A stretch of DNA of 64,000 nt from Rhodovulum adriaticum (GTDB taxonomy: Bacteria > Pseudomonadota > Alphaproteobacteria > Rhodobacterales > Rhodobacteraceae): NCBI RefSeq assembly GCF_004345735.1, contig NZ_SLXL01000002.1, forward strand, positions 62,001 through 126,000, given 5' to 3'. Below, piece after piece: positions 49,939 through 59,451 of the stretch (positions are counted from its first letter, which is position 1; every line of letters starts with the position of its first letter). Position numbers and translations under genes: made by a program. The notes under the pieces were generated by a model that saw only the letters and a list, made by a program, of their open reading frames with translations, was not told the DNA's origin and searched no databases.

Positions 49939-52735
49939 CACTTGTCCCCCGCGCAATCACTGCCTCGATCACCTCGGCCGCCTGTCCGCGGGCCGCGTCC
50001 AGCGCGGCCTGCAGCGCGGCGGCATCCTCGGCCCCGGTGCCACGCAACAGAAAGGCCCGCCCCCCCTCGCCCAACGCCGCCGGGTCGAGCGGGCTGTCGG
50101 AAATCAGCCTGGCCGCGCCCTGTACCTTGCGCAACAGGCGGTAGGTTTCGGCCAGCGTGTCGGCCTCGGCTTCGCGCAGCAGCCCCGCCGTTACCCCGGC
50201 GGCCAACTGGTCGAACACGCCCCGCGCCGGACTGGCGGCGATCAGGGCGGCAGCCGTGGCGATCAGTTCGATATCCTGCCCCCGCCCCGGCCCCTGTTTG
50301 CCGTCCCACGCCGATTTCGCGGGCTTGGCCTGGGCCAGACGGCGGCGCATGTCCACCACACCTGCAAAGGTCCGGGCCGGATCGGCCTTTTCCGCCAGCA
50401 GATCACGGCGGAAGGTCTCCACCTCTTCGGCCAGGGCGATATCGCCCGCAACGGGCCGCGCGCGGGTCAGCGCCAGATGTTCCCAGGTCCAGGCCTGATC
50501 CCGCTGGTAGTTGCGGAAGCTCTGCAATGAGGTCGCCACCGGCCCCTGATTGCCCGAGGGGCGCAGGCGCATGTCCACCTCATACAGCTTGCCCTCGGCC
50601 ATCGGTGCGGTCAGCGCGGTGACCAGCGCCTGGGTCAGCCGCGCGTAATAGGCCCGCGCCGCCAGCGGGCGCCGCCCGTCAGAGCTTTCGACCCCGTCGG
50701 CATCGTAGATCACGATCAGGTCCAGATCCGATTTCGCCGTCAGCGACCCCGCGCCCAGCGATCCCATCCCCAGCACCACCGCGCCCTTGCCCGGCGGGGC
50801 CCCATGTTTGGCGGCGAAATGGGCCACCACATGGGGCCACAGCGCAACCAGAACCGCCTCTGCCAGATCGGCGTATTCGCGCCCGGCCTCTTGCGCGTCG
50901 ATCAGCCCGCGCAGGAAATGCACGCCGATGCGGAAATGCCATTCCTTGGCCCAGGCCCGCGCGGCATCCAGCTGGCGTTCGTAATCGTCCATCGCGGCCA
51001 GCCTTTGGGAAAGCTGCGCGCAAAGGGCGGCGCATCCCGGCCAATCCTCGAAGAAATCGCCGCCGATCACCGCGTCCAGCACACCCGCGTTGCGCGACAG
51101 GTACTGCGCCAGTTCCGGGGAAACGCTGGTGATGTCGATAATCAGGTCGATCAGGTGCGGGTTGGCCTCGAAGAGGGAAAACAGCTGCACCCCGGCGGGC
51201 AGCCCCTTCAGAAACCCGTCAAAGGCGGCCACGGCCTCGACCGGGCGCGGGGCCTTGGCCAGCCGCGCCAGCAGGTCCGGCTTCAGCCGCTTGAATACCT
51301 CGCGCGCGCGGGCCGATCGCAGGCAGGGATAATCCGGCCAGCGGTCCACGAATTCCACCGCGCCCTCGGGCAGGTCGGGCGTCGCCTCCTCGCTGTCCGC
51401 CCCGCCGCCACCGGGCGCGAAGAAGCCCTCGGTCAGCTCTGCCACCCCCTCCAGCCGGTCGGTCAGCCGGGCGCGCCAGGCGTCGACATCCGCGATGCCG
51501 CAGAAATGCGCAATCCGCGCGATGCCCTCGTCCGAGTTGGGCAGCTTGTGCGTCTGGGCATCATTGACCATCTGCAGGCGGTGCTCGATCTCGCGGTGTT
51601 CGCGGTAATCGGCGGTCAGGCGTTCGGCCACGTCCTGCGGCACCCAGCCCTTGGCGGCCAGCCGGGCCAGCCCCTCGACCGTACCGCGCACCCGCAGGTC
51701 GGGATCGCGCCCCCCGGCGATGATCTGGCGGGTCTGGGTAAAGAACTCGATCTCGCGGATACCGCCCTGACCCAGCTTCATGTCGTGGCCTTCCAGGCAC
51801 AGCGCGCCGTGCAGCCCCTTGTGGCTGCGGATCTTCAGCCGCATGTCGTGGGCATCCTGAATCGCGGCAAAGTCCAAATGCTTGCGCCAGACGAAGGGGC
51901 GCAGCCGATCCAGGTACGCCCAGCCCGCCTGAATGTCCCCCGCGCAGGGCCGCGCCTTGATGTGGGCCGCGCGTTCCCAGGTGCGGCCCAGGCTTTCATA
52001 ATACCGCTCTGCCGCCTCCATCGACAGGCAGACGGGGGTGACGCTGGCATCGGGGCGCAGACGCAGGTCGGTGCGGAACACATAGCCCTCGCCGGTCATT
52101 TCCGACAGCAGCGCGGTCATCCGCCGGGTGATCTTGATAAAGATGCTGCGCGCCTCGTGAAAGTCGTCCTCGTCGAACCGATCCTGATCGAACAGCACGA
52201 TCAGGTCGATATCAGAGGAATAGTTCAACTCATGCGCGCCCTGCTTGCCCATGGCCAGCGCGACCATGCCACCGGCCGTGTCCGCGTCGGCCTGGGTCAG
52301 TCCCGGCAGCTTACCCCGCGCGATTTCTGCGGCGACCAGCCGTTTCAGCGTCGTATCCACGCACAGATCGGCGAAATCGGTCAGCGCGCCGGTCACCTGC
52401 TCCAGCGGCCAGACGCCGCCCAGATCGGCCAGCGCAATCAGCAACGCGGCGCGCCGCTTGGCCTGGCGCAGCCCGGTTTTCAACGCCTCTTGCGGCAGCG
52501 CGCGCACCTCGTCCAGCAGCGCGGCAAACGCCGCGTCCGGATCGCCCGCCAGCGCAGGCTCCAGCCAATCGCCCTCGCGCGTCATCAGCCCCCACAGATA
52601 GGGGCTGCACCCGGCGGTACCGGCCAGCAATTCGCGCAGTTCGGGCGGCTGAGCGGCGAACCGTTCAGCGGCCTCGGCGGCGCGCTCGGGATCATACGGA
52701 ACGGGGCAGCGGGTCAGGCGGGCGGCAAATGTCAT
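49928..52735 (-). CDS. glnE: Glutamine synthetase adenylyltransferase/adenylyl-removing enzyme
   Basis: GlnE adds or removes AMP on glutamine synthetase in response to PII and glutamine. The 935-residue length is normal. Two nucleotidyltransferase domains are visible: the N-terminal adenylyl-removing domain near residues 180-220 (MVALAMGKQGAHELNYSSDIDLIVLFD) and the C-terminal transferase near residues 670-700 (VVLGMGSLGAGSLTAKSDLDLIVIYD), both with GxGxxG...SDxDL patterns. The start MTFAARLTRCPVPYD is clear. Divergent from the YbaK-like gene. Confidence 0.96.
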   Translation of the reverse strand: MTFAARLTRCPVPYDPERAAEAAERFAAQPPELRELLAGTAGCSPYLWGLMTREGDWLEPALAGDPDAAFAALLDEVRALPQEALKTGLRQAKRRAALLIALADLGGVWPLEQVTGALTDFADLCVDTTLKRLVAAEIARGKLPGLTQADADTAGGMVALAMGKQGAHELNYSSDIDLIVLFDQDRFDEDDFHEARSIFIKITRRMTALLSEMTGEGYVFRTDLRLRPDASVTPVCLSMEAAERYYESLGRTWERAAHIKARPCAGDIQAGWAYLDRLRPFVWRKHLDFAAIQDAHDMRLKIRSHKGLHGALCLEGHDMKLGQGGIREIEFFTQTRQIIAGGRDPDLRVRGTVEGLARLAAKGWVPQDVAERLTADYREHREIEHRLQMVNDAQTHKLPNSDEGIARIAHFCGIADVDAWRARLTDRLEGVAELTEGFFAPGGGGADSEEATPDLPEGAVEFVDRWPDYPCLRSARAREVFKRLKPDLLARLAKAPRPVEAVAAFDGFLKGLPAGVQLFSLFEANPHLIDLIIDITSVSPELAQYLSRNAGVLDAVIGGDFFEDWPGCAALCAQLSQRLAAMDDYERQLDAARAWAKEWHFRIGVHFLRGLIDAQEAGREYADLAEAVLVALWPHVVAHFAAKHGAPPGKGAVVLGMGSLGAGSLTAKSDLDLIVIYDADGVESSDGRRPLAARAYYARLTQALVTALTAPMAEGKLYEVDMRLRPSGNQGPVATSLQSFRNYQRDQAWTWEHLALTRARPVAGDIALAEEVETFRRDLLAEKADPARTFAGVVDMRRRLAQAKPAKSAWDGKQGPGRGQDIELIATAAALIAASPARGVFDQLAAGVTAGLLREAEADTLAETYRLLRKVQGAARLISDSPLDPAALGEGGRAFLLRGTGAEDAAALQAALDAARGQAAEVIEAVIARGTSDAS

Positions 52736-52827
52736 GGCGCCTTGATGCAGCGCCCGGCGCGGGCGGTCAACGGGCTTGCACGTCCGGCCGGGCCTGCTAA
52801 GCCTCGGCGCCAAACAGGAGGCCGGGA

Positions 52828-53295
52828 ATGAGCAAGAGCCTGAAACGCGTCCGTGCAGCCCTGGAGGCCGCCGGGATCGCCGCCGACATCAAGGAACTGG
52901 GCCAGACCCGCACCGCGCAAGAGGCCGCCGACGCGGTAGGCTGCCAGATCGACCAGATCGCCAAATCCATCATCTTTCGCGGGGAAAGCTCGGGCACGGC
53001 GCTGCTGTTCCTGACCGCTGGCGGCAACCGCGTCTGCGATACCAAGGCCGCGGCCCTGGCGGGGGAGGCGTTAGGCAAGGCCGACGCCGCCTTGATCCGC
53101 GCACAGACGGGGTTTGCCATCGGCGGCGTAGCCCCCATCGGGCACCTGAACCCGATCCACGCCTTTCTGGACCCCCGGTTGCTGGAGTTCACCACGATCT
53201 GGGCGGCGGCGGGCACACCGCGCCATGTCTTTGCGCTGGACCCGCATGTGCTGCCCGACCTGACAGGGGCGCAGGTGGCGGATTTCACGCTGTAG
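52828..53295 (+). CDS. YbaK/EbsC-family aminoacyl-tRNA deacylase
   Basis: YbaK-type proteins hydrolyse mischarged Cys-tRNA(Pro) or related tRNAs. The 155-residue protein has the family blocks TRTAQEAADAVGCQIDQIAKSIIF (with the conserved Lys), AALIRAQTGFAIGGVAPIGH and ARLLEFTTIWAAAGTP-like DPRLLEFTTIWAAAGTPRHVF. The precise editing specificity is not deducible. Standalone gene, divergent from glnE, with an AGGAGG ribosome site. Confidence 0.9.
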   Translation: MSKSLKRVRAALEAAGIAADIKELGQTRTAQEAADAVGCQIDQIAKSIIFRGESSGTALLFLTAGGNRVCDTKAAALAGEALGKADAALIRAQTGFAIGGVAPIGHLNPIHAFLDPRLLEFTTIWAAAGTPRHVFALDPHVLPDLTGAQVADFTL

Positions 53296-53351
53296 CAGAA
53301 ACCGCAGTCGCGGCCCTTTCAAGACCCGCCGGGGGCGCCTACATCTGCGCC

Positions 53352-53801
53352 ATGTCAGATACGCTTTGGGGCCTGCCCGATCCCGACCTGCACCGCGAGT
53401 TTTACGCGGATGTTCCGATCAAGCGCTTCGGCGCCTGGATCGTCGATACGCTGGTTATCATGGTGCTCAGCATTCTGGCGCTGCCCTTCACCGCCTTTGC
53501 CGCGGCTTTCGTCTTTCCGGCGTTCTACACCGTGATCGGCTTTGCCTACCGCACGGTGACGCTGTCGCGCGGCTCGGCGACCTGGGGCATGCGGCTGATG
53601 GCGCTGGAGATCCGCAACGGACGGGGCGAACGGCTGGAGGCGCGCGACGCCGCGCTGCACACGGCACTCTACACCGGCAGCATGCTGACGGTCCTGCCGC
53701 AGGTCGCCTCTATCGTGATGATGCTGACCGGCCCGCGCGCCCAGGGGCTGCCGGACATGATCCTGGGGACGGCGGCAATCAACCGGCCCGCGCGGGGCTG
53801 A
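53352..53801 (+). CDS. RDD family membrane protein
   Basis: The 149-residue protein shows the RDD signature in VPIKRFGAWIVDTLVIMVL (Arg and Asp in helix 1), a second helix (AFAAAFVFPAFYTVIGFAYRTV) and the typical segment GSATWGMRLMALEIRNGRGERL. A third helix follows (TGSMLTVLPQVASIVMML). RDD proteins have been proposed as small transporters; function here unknown. Precedes bpt on the same strand. Confidence 0.88.
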   Translation: MSDTLWGLPDPDLHREFYADVPIKRFGAWIVDTLVIMVLSILALPFTAFAAAFVFPAFYTVIGFAYRTVTLSRGSATWGMRLMALEIRNGRGERLEARDAALHTALYTGSMLTVLPQVASIVMMLTGPRAQGLPDMILGTAAINRPARG

Positions 53802-53871
53802 GCAAACGGCCTTGGCAGCGCCGCCAAACCGATGTTAGCGTTTAAATAAATTCGAATGCAGGTGCCCAAAC

Positions 53872-54705
53872 ATGCGCCACACGCTTCCGCTTGCGCCGCA
53901 GTTTTACGTGACGGCCCCGCAGCCCTGCCCCTATCTGCCCCGGCGGATGGAGCGCAAACTGTTTACCGCGCTGCAGGGCGAGCAGGCCGAATTGCTGAAC
54001 GACGCCCTGTCCAAGCAGGGCTTTCGCCGGTCGCAGAACGTGCTGTACCGCCCGGCCTGCGCCGATTGCAGCGCCTGCCTGTCGGCGCGTATCCGCGTCG
54101 CAGATTTCAAGCCCTCGCGCAGCCAGCGCAAGGCGCGCAACCGCAACGACGACCTGATGCGCAGCACCGGCGCCCCCTGGGCCACAGAGGAACAATATGC
54201 CCTGTTCCGGCGCTATCTTGAATCGCGCCACGCCGATGGCGGCATGGCCGACATGGATATCTTCGAATTTGCCGCGATGATCGAGGAGACCCCGGTCCGC
54301 TCGCGCGTGGTGGAATATACCGGCCAACCCGCCGAGGGCAGCGCGCATCGGCCCCTGGTCGGCGTCTGCCTGACCGACATCCTGGATGACGGGCTGTCCA
54401 TGGTCTATTCCTTCTATGAACCGGACCGCGCCAAACGCTCGATCGGGACGCATGTGATCCTGGACCATGTGGAAATGGCGCGCGAGGCGGGGCTGCCCTA
54501 TGTCTATCTCGGCTACTGGGTGCCGGGCAGTACCAAGATGGGGTACAAGGCCCGCTTTTCGGCGCTGGAAATCTACAAGGGTGGCGCCTGGCAGGATCTG
54601 GGCGATCCGGGCGACCATGGCAGCGTGACCCATCCGCTGTCGGTTGCGCCCATCGCCGAACAGGTCGCACGCATCAGCCTACCCGACACCCGCAGCACAG
54701 GCTGA
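53872..54705 (+). CDS. bpt: Arginyl/leucyl-tRNA-protein transferase
   Basis: Bpt (formerly Ate-type) adds Leu or Arg to N-terminal Asp/Glu to mark proteins for ClpAP degradation. The 277-residue protein has the conserved [17 protein letters not shown] (with Cys), [57 protein letters not shown] and [20 protein letters not shown]. All are typical of bacterial Ate/Bpt. It is preceded by an AT-rich stretch (53832-53856) that may hold its promoter. Confidence 0.95.
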   Translation: MRHTLPLAPQFYVTAPQPCPYLPRRMERKLFTALQGEQAELLNDALSKQGFRRSQNVLYRPACADCSACLSARIRVADFKPSRSQRKARNRNDDLMRSTGAPWATEEQYALFRRYLESRHADGGMADMDIFEFAAMIEETPVRSRVVEYTGQPAEGSAHRPLVGVCLTDILDDGLSMVYSFYEPDRAKRSIGTHVILDHVEMAREAGLPYVYLGYWVPGSTKMGYKARFSALEIYKGGAWQDLGDPGDHGSVTHPLSVAPIAEQVARISLPDTRSTG

Positions 54706-54744
54706 GGGTCAGAGGCCGCTTTCCCTTGACACGGATGCGAAGGA

Positions 54745-54764
54745 CCGCGCCCCGGGGGGCGCGG
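54745..54764. terminator. Bidirectional GC-rich hairpin between bpt and dctM
   Basis: CCGCGCCCC pairs with GGGGCGCGG with a two-base loop, lying between the convergent ends of bpt and the TRAP operon. No strong T tract. Confidence 0.65.
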
Positions 54765-54770
54765 CCGCAC

Positions 54771-57128
54771 TCAGCCATTCGGCAGCAGGCTGGGAATGAT
54801 CGTGACGATCCCGGGGAAGAAATACAGCAGCCCCAGCCCCAGAACCTGGATCACCACGAAGGGGACGACGCCGCGATAGATATGCATCGTTGTCACCTCC
54901 TTCGGTGCAACCCCCCTGAGATAGAACAGCGCAAAGCCGAAAGGCGGCGTCAGGAAGCTGGTCTGCAGGTTGACCGCGATCATGATCGTCACCCATTTCG
55001 GATCGAAGGCACCGCCATAGATGACCGGCCCGACAATCGGGATCACGATGTAGATGATTTCCAGGAAATCCAGAACGAAGCCCAGGATGAACAGCACCAG
55101 CATCACGATGAGGAACACCTTCACCTCGTCGTCGAAGCTGCGCAGGAATTGCTGAATGTAGTGTTCCCCGCCAAAGGAGATCACCACAAGGTTCAGCAGT
55201 TGCGACCCGATCAGGATGGTAAACACCATCGACGTGACCTTGGCCGTTTCCCGCACCACCGGCGGCAGCACGCCGGACCGGAACAGCACCCAGCAGGAAT
55301 AAAGAATGCCGAACATCGCGAAGTGATAGCTGCCCTGCGCAACGAAGAAGGCAATCCAGTCCTCCACCGGGACGGTTTCACGCTGAATGCGCAGATCGAA
55401 ATTCACCCCGGCCAGGATCATCACGACAATCGCGAAAGAGGCCCAGATGATCGTCTTGCCGGTGCTGTTTTCCTCTTTCAGTTTGCGATAGGCCGCCAGC
55501 ATCAGCGCCCCGCCGGCCCCAAGCGCCGCGGCGGGCGTGGGGTTGGTGATGCCGCCCAGGATGGAGCCCAGCACCGCGACGATCAGCACAAGCGGCGGAA
55601 AGACGACGCGCAGCAGATCCGACTGGCCCAGCATCCCCACGGCCTGGCGCACCCCGTAAAGCGTGACCGCCAAGGGCAGTGCCAGAATCAGGAACCCGCG
55701 CCCGGGCGAGGCATCGGGCGCGATCAGCAGCGCATCGGCCAACAGCGCCAGCGCCACCCCGGCGCCACCGATCAGCAGCGGGCGCGGGTTGGCCCCGGGC
55801 ACCACGCCGCGCGCGGTCACCAGCAACAGCGACAGCAGAACGAAGCTAATCAGCGTTCCAGTGCCGATCGCTGGTGCGGCGGCGATCTTGTCGGCGCGCG
55901 CCTGGGTCATTTCCTCGGCGCTCAACTGGCGCGATTGCTGAACCCCGCCGGCCGCCTCGATGGCCTGCTGCTGGGCCACCGCGCGATCCCATTTTTCCTG
56001 CCCGTGCAGGTCGATCATCGCGGCCTTGCACTGGTCGGACACGTTCGTGCGCAGCGCCGCGCCCTCGCCCTGCGAGGTCTGGCTGCTGACCGTCAGATCC
56101 TGGCTGCCGGCGACACCCAGCTGCACCGCCAGGACGGCAACGGCGATCACACCCGTCGGCACATAGACGAACCAGGTCAGCGCGGACTGCCGGCCCGCAC
56201 CCGCCCTGGCGGTCCCGTCCCCGCGTACCGGCGGCGCCTTGGACGGGTTAAACAGGGCAAAGCCGAAGGCGTATGCCGCATAAAGCACCGCCAGCATGAT
56301 TCCGGGCAACAGGGCGGCCTGGAACAGGGTGCCGACTGATACGACCGCCGCCTCGCCCAGATAGGTCAGCGCGTCGGAACAGCCCACCATCTGGGCGCGC
56401 TGCTCCTGGCCGACGGCGTAAAGGTCGCCCGCCAGCGTCCCCAGCAGCACGATCACGATAGAGGGCGGAATGATCTGCCCCAACGTGCCACTGGCCGCGA
56501 TAACCCCGGTGGCCAGTTCCGGCGAATACTTGTTGCGCAGCATGGTCGGCAGCGACAGCAGCCCCATGGTAACCACCGTCGCCCCCACGATGCCCGTCGA
56601 GGCCGCCAGGAACGCCCCCACGACCACCACCGACACTGCCAGGCCGCCGGGCAGCGGCCCAAAGATCCGCGCCATGGTGGTCAGCAGGTCGTTGGCGATC
56701 CGCGACCGTTCCAGCGTGATGCCCATCAGCACGAACATCAGCACCGCCAGCAGGGTCTCGATCGACTGGCCGGCGAGAACGCGTTCGTTCATCCGGTTGA
56801 CGATAAAGCTGATGTTGCGGTCCAGCGCGGTTTCCCAGCCGCGCGGGAACAGCGCCGTGTCATAGGTTGGCAACTCTGGGTATCGGAAGGTGGAAATCGC
56901 GTTCGGGTGCACCCCCTGCGCGACCAGCGCGTTATAGGCCGCGCTGCCGGTATCCACCGCCTGGTGGATCAGCAGCCCCGCGCTGTCCAGCGATGCGATA
57001 ATCCCAAAGGAAATGACCGCCGACCCGCCGATGGCAAAGGCCACCGGAAAGCCCGACAAGATGCCCCCGAAGAGGCACAGAAAAACGATGATCAGGCCGA
57101 GTTCGACGCCGTCCAGTCCGAATAGCAT
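54771..57128 (-). CDS. dctM: TRAP transporter large permease (DctM) with a long central insertion
   Basis: DctM is the ion-coupled membrane channel of a TRAP transporter. The 785-residue protein is far longer than the usual 430. The normal DctM core (helices from GLDGVELGLIIVFLCLFGGIL, GPLPGGLAVSVVVVGAFLAASTGIVGATVV, SPELATGVIAASGTLGQIIPPSI) is interrupted by a roughly 300-residue segment. This holds a large soluble region (for example SDQCKAAMIDLHGQEKWDRAVAQQQAIEAAGG) and extra helices, followed by the C-terminal core (FILGFVLDFLEIIYIVIPIVGP; LTPPFGFALFYLRG). Similar long forms occur in Rhodobacterales keto-acid or mannitol-type TRAP systems. Confidence 0.92.
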   Translation of the reverse strand: MLFGLDGVELGLIIVFLCLFGGILSGFPVAFAIGGSAVISFGIIASLDSAGLLIHQAVDTGSAAYNALVAQGVHPNAISTFRYPELPTYDTALFPRGWETALDRNISFIVNRMNERVLAGQSIETLLAVLMFVLMGITLERSRIANDLLTTMARIFGPLPGGLAVSVVVVGAFLAASTGIVGATVVTMGLLSLPTMLRNKYSPELATGVIAASGTLGQIIPPSIVIVLLGTLAGDLYAVGQEQRAQMVGCSDALTYLGEAAVVSVGTLFQAALLPGIMLAVLYAAYAFGFALFNPSKAPPVRGDGTARAGAGRQSALTWFVYVPTGVIAVAVLAVQLGVAGSQDLTVSSQTSQGEGAALRTNVSDQCKAAMIDLHGQEKWDRAVAQQQAIEAAGGVQQSRQLSAEEMTQARADKIAAAPAIGTGTLISFVLLSLLLVTARGVVPGANPRPLLIGGAGVALALLADALLIAPDASPGRGFLILALPLAVTLYGVRQAVGMLGQSDLLRVVFPPLVLIVAVLGSILGGITNPTPAAALGAGGALMLAAYRKLKEENSTGKTIIWASFAIVVMILAGVNFDLRIQRETVPVEDWIAFFVAQGSYHFAMFGILYSCWVLFRSGVLPPVVRETAKVTSMVFTILIGSQLLNLVVISFGGEHYIQQFLRSFDDEVKVFLIVMLVLFILGFVLDFLEIIYIVIPIVGPVIYGGAFDPKWVTIMIAVNLQTSFLTPPFGFALFYLRGVAPKEVTTMHIYRGVVPFVVIQVLGLGLLYFFPGIVTIIPSLLPNG

Positions 57129-57146
57129 ATGCCCTGCCCTGCCCCT

Positions 57147-58040
57147 TTAATGCGTGCCTTCGTAGGCTTCTTCACCCGCGCCCAGGCTGTCGCGGTCCAG
57201 GTATTTTCCAGCGCTTTCCTCGCCCTCCACGAATTCGAGGAAAGAGCGGTAGAAGAACGCGATAGCCTGCAGGAACACCATGGCCGTGAACGCCACCAGC
57301 AGTACCTTGAACAGGAAGTAGCCGTTGAACCCGTTGGGCGAAAACCCGATGGTTTCCACGTTCCAGCGCAGCGCGCGGGACTTCATCAACAACCGCTCCA
57401 GCGTGTCGCTGGCCGAGGGTTTCGGCGTGATGAGGTGCCGCCACATGAAGTACCAGCCATACATCCAGGTCAGGACCGCCGCCGGCATCATGAAAAACAG
57501 CGACCCGAACATGTCGATGGCGCGCTTGGCCCGGTGGCCGACGGCAGAATAGATCAGGTCAACCCGCACATGGCCGGACTGGACAAAGGTGTAGCTGGCA
57601 CACAGACACACGATCATCGCGTTATAGAGTTTCAGTTCCTCGCCCCACCAGGACAGATCCTTGGCAAAGGCATAGCCCAGCGGCCCGACCTGGATTTCCG
57701 CCACGCGGAAGATGCGTTGCAGGAAGACGATCATGATCTGCTGCAGAACCATCAGAAGACCGGCCCAGGCAAAGAAGCGGCCCACCGTGTTGGCAAACCC
57801 CTCCAGCACGCGCACCGCCCCCCACATGATGGAGCGCCGCCATATCCCCAGTGCGGTCAGCACCAGGAAGGCGGTGAAGACGACGAAGAAGAACTCCACC
57901 GACCCGCCATAATAGACGAAGCGCATAAGTGCCTGTTTGTCCGACCAGTCCAGCCACAGCCCCGGATGCGTGATCGCATATCCGAAGTTGTAGAAGGCCA
58001 GGCCGATATTCTGAAAGAACCACAGAATGCCGTCCAGCAT
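57147..58040 (-). CDS. dctQ: TRAP transporter small permease (DctQ)
   Basis: The 297-residue protein has four main helices (VEFFFVVFTAFLVLTALGIW, FFAWAGLLMVLQQIMIVFLQRIF, IDMFGSLFFMMPAAVLTWMYGWYFMWR, FKVLLVAFTAMVFLQAIAFFYRSFLEF) and the DctQ block YNAMIVCLCASYTFVQSGHVRVDLIY. It is longer than the usual 170 residues at the N-terminus and in the loop before the last helix, as in its long DctM partner. It lies between dctM (18-base gap) and the substrate-binding gene. Confidence 0.92.
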   Translation of the reverse strand: MLDGILWFFQNIGLAFYNFGYAITHPGLWLDWSDKQALMRFVYYGGSVEFFFVVFTAFLVLTALGIWRRSIMWGAVRVLEGFANTVGRFFAWAGLLMVLQQIMIVFLQRIFRVAEIQVGPLGYAFAKDLSWWGEELKLYNAMIVCLCASYTFVQSGHVRVDLIYSAVGHRAKRAIDMFGSLFFMMPAAVLTWMYGWYFMWRHLITPKPSASDTLERLLMKSRALRWNVETIGFSPNGFNGYFLFKVLLVAFTAMVFLQAIAFFYRSFLEFVEGEESAGKYLDRDSLGAGEEAYEGTH

Positions 58041-58086
58041 CCCCTACCCCCGTTTGCCCCGCCCAATGCGAGATCGGTGATTGGCA

Positions 58087-58111
58087 CCCCCGGCCCGGCA
58101 TGGGCCGGGGG
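58087..58111 (-). terminator. Perfect 10-bp hairpin after the first dctP
   Basis: CCCCCGGCCC pairs with GGGCCGGGGG across GGCAT. It lies between the dctP stop and dctQ start on the minus strand, so it probably lowers permease expression relative to the binding protein. Confidence 0.65.
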
Positions 58112-58131
58112 GCGTTGTCAGAAAGCGCCGA

Positions 58132-59217
58132 TCAGAGCGAAGCGATACGGTCGCGCTGCGCGGTAAAGACCGCCTGCGAGCGGCTGTTCCAGCCGGCAGA
58201 GGCCTTCAGCGAGGCCATGTAGCTGTCGTAGCACTTCTTGTAGATTTCATCGTCCATCGGCTCGGCGATCACCTCTTCGGCGGCCTGACCGAAGGCGTCC
58301 CAGACGCTGTCGGGGAATTCCAGAACCTGCACGCCATTGGCTTGCAGACGCTGCAGCGCCGCGCCGTTATTGGCCATGAACTGCGCCATGTTCCAGACGT
58401 TGCAGGCGCCCGTGGCCTGCTCGACCGCGGCCTGCTGCGACGGCGTCAGGCTTTCGTAGACATCCAGGTTCATGGTCATGTTCAGGTTCGGCCCCGGCTC
58501 GTGGAAACCGGCGGTGTAATAGAACTTGGTGATCTCGAAGAATCCGGCCTTTTCGTCGGCCCAGGGGCCGATCCACTCGGTCCCGTCGATCGCGCCCGAG
58601 GCCAGCGCCTGATACACCTCGGCGCCGGGCAGGTTCTGGACAGAGGCGCCCAGCTTGCCCATCACCTGGCCGCCCTGGCCCGGCATGCGGAACTTGAGGC
58701 CCTGGAAATCCTCGGGGCCGTTGATTTCCTTGCGATACCAACCGCCGGCCTGCGGGCCGGTGTTGCCCGCCGGGAAGCACTTCAGCCCGAAGATCGAGTA
58801 CAGTTCGTCGGCCAGTTCGCGGCCACCGGCATGGTGGAACCAGTTGGCGTATTCCTGGAAGGTCATGCCGAAGGGCACCTGGCTGAAGAAGGAAAGCGCC
58901 GGATGCTGGCCGAGGAAGTAATAATCCACGGCGTGGTACATGTCGGCCTGCCCAGACGAAACCGCGTCGAACACCTCAAAGGCGCCGACCAGTTCGCCCG
59001 CGGCCTTCAGGTCGACGGTCACCTGGCCATCGGTAATCGCGGTGATCGCATCGGCGCAATACTGCGCGGCATCATGCACGCCCGCCAGACCGCGACCCCA
59101 GGTCGTGACCATGGTCAGCGTGCGCTTGCCCTGCGCATAGGCCGGCGCGGCCAGCGTCGATGCCGCTGCGGCACTTCCGCCCAGTGCCGAAGTCTTCAGA
59201 AAAGAACGACGATCCAT
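58132..59217 (-). CDS. dctP: TRAP transporter substrate-binding protein (TakP-like), copy 1
   Basis: The 361-residue protein has a Tat signal (MDRRSFLKTSALGGSAAAAS) and the DctP/TakP-type fold: TWGRGLAGVHDAAQYCADAI, FEVFDAVSSGQADMYHAVDYYFLGQHPALSFFSQVPFGMT, FRMPGQGGQVMGKLGASVQNLPGAEVYQALASGAIDGTEWIGPW. This matches R. sphaeroides TakP, which binds 2-oxo acids such as pyruvate. Substrate by family only. It sits directly upstream of dctQ-dctM with a hairpin between. Confidence 0.9.
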   Translation of the reverse strand: MDRRSFLKTSALGGSAAAASTLAAPAYAQGKRTLTMVTTWGRGLAGVHDAAQYCADAITAITDGQVTVDLKAAGELVGAFEVFDAVSSGQADMYHAVDYYFLGQHPALSFFSQVPFGMTFQEYANWFHHAGGRELADELYSIFGLKCFPAGNTGPQAGGWYRKEINGPEDFQGLKFRMPGQGGQVMGKLGASVQNLPGAEVYQALASGAIDGTEWIGPWADEKAGFFEITKFYYTAGFHEPGPNLNMTMNLDVYESLTPSQQAAVEQATGACNVWNMAQFMANNGAALQRLQANGVQVLEFPDSVWDAFGQAAEEVIAEPMDDEIYKKCYDSYMASLKASAGWNSRSQAVFTAQRDRIASL

Positions 59218-59412
59218 AACGTTTCCTCCCGGTTGACGCCCGCCCCTATGGACGGGCGGATCGTTAATGCGGGCAATCTAACGGGTGGTTTGGCACAGAT
59301 AAATAGCCAGAACGCCGGGTTCGCGAAAAATCTGTAAGGTGAATTGACCAGTTCGGTACAATTCTTGTTCAGCGGCAGGGTGTCCGCGCAGTGCGGGACA
59401 TAGGCGATTCGC

Positions 59413-59439
59413 GGTGCCCGCCGCGCAAGGGCGGGCACC
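59413..59439 (-). terminator. Perfect 10-bp hairpin after the second dctP
   Basis: GGTGCCCGCC pairs with GGCGGGCACC across a seven-base loop, just downstream of the dctP2 stop on the minus strand. It is likely to terminate or attenuate before dctP1, which therefore may have its own promoter in the 234-base gap (59218-59451). Confidence 0.7.
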
Positions 59440-59451
59440 ACGCAGGGCCGT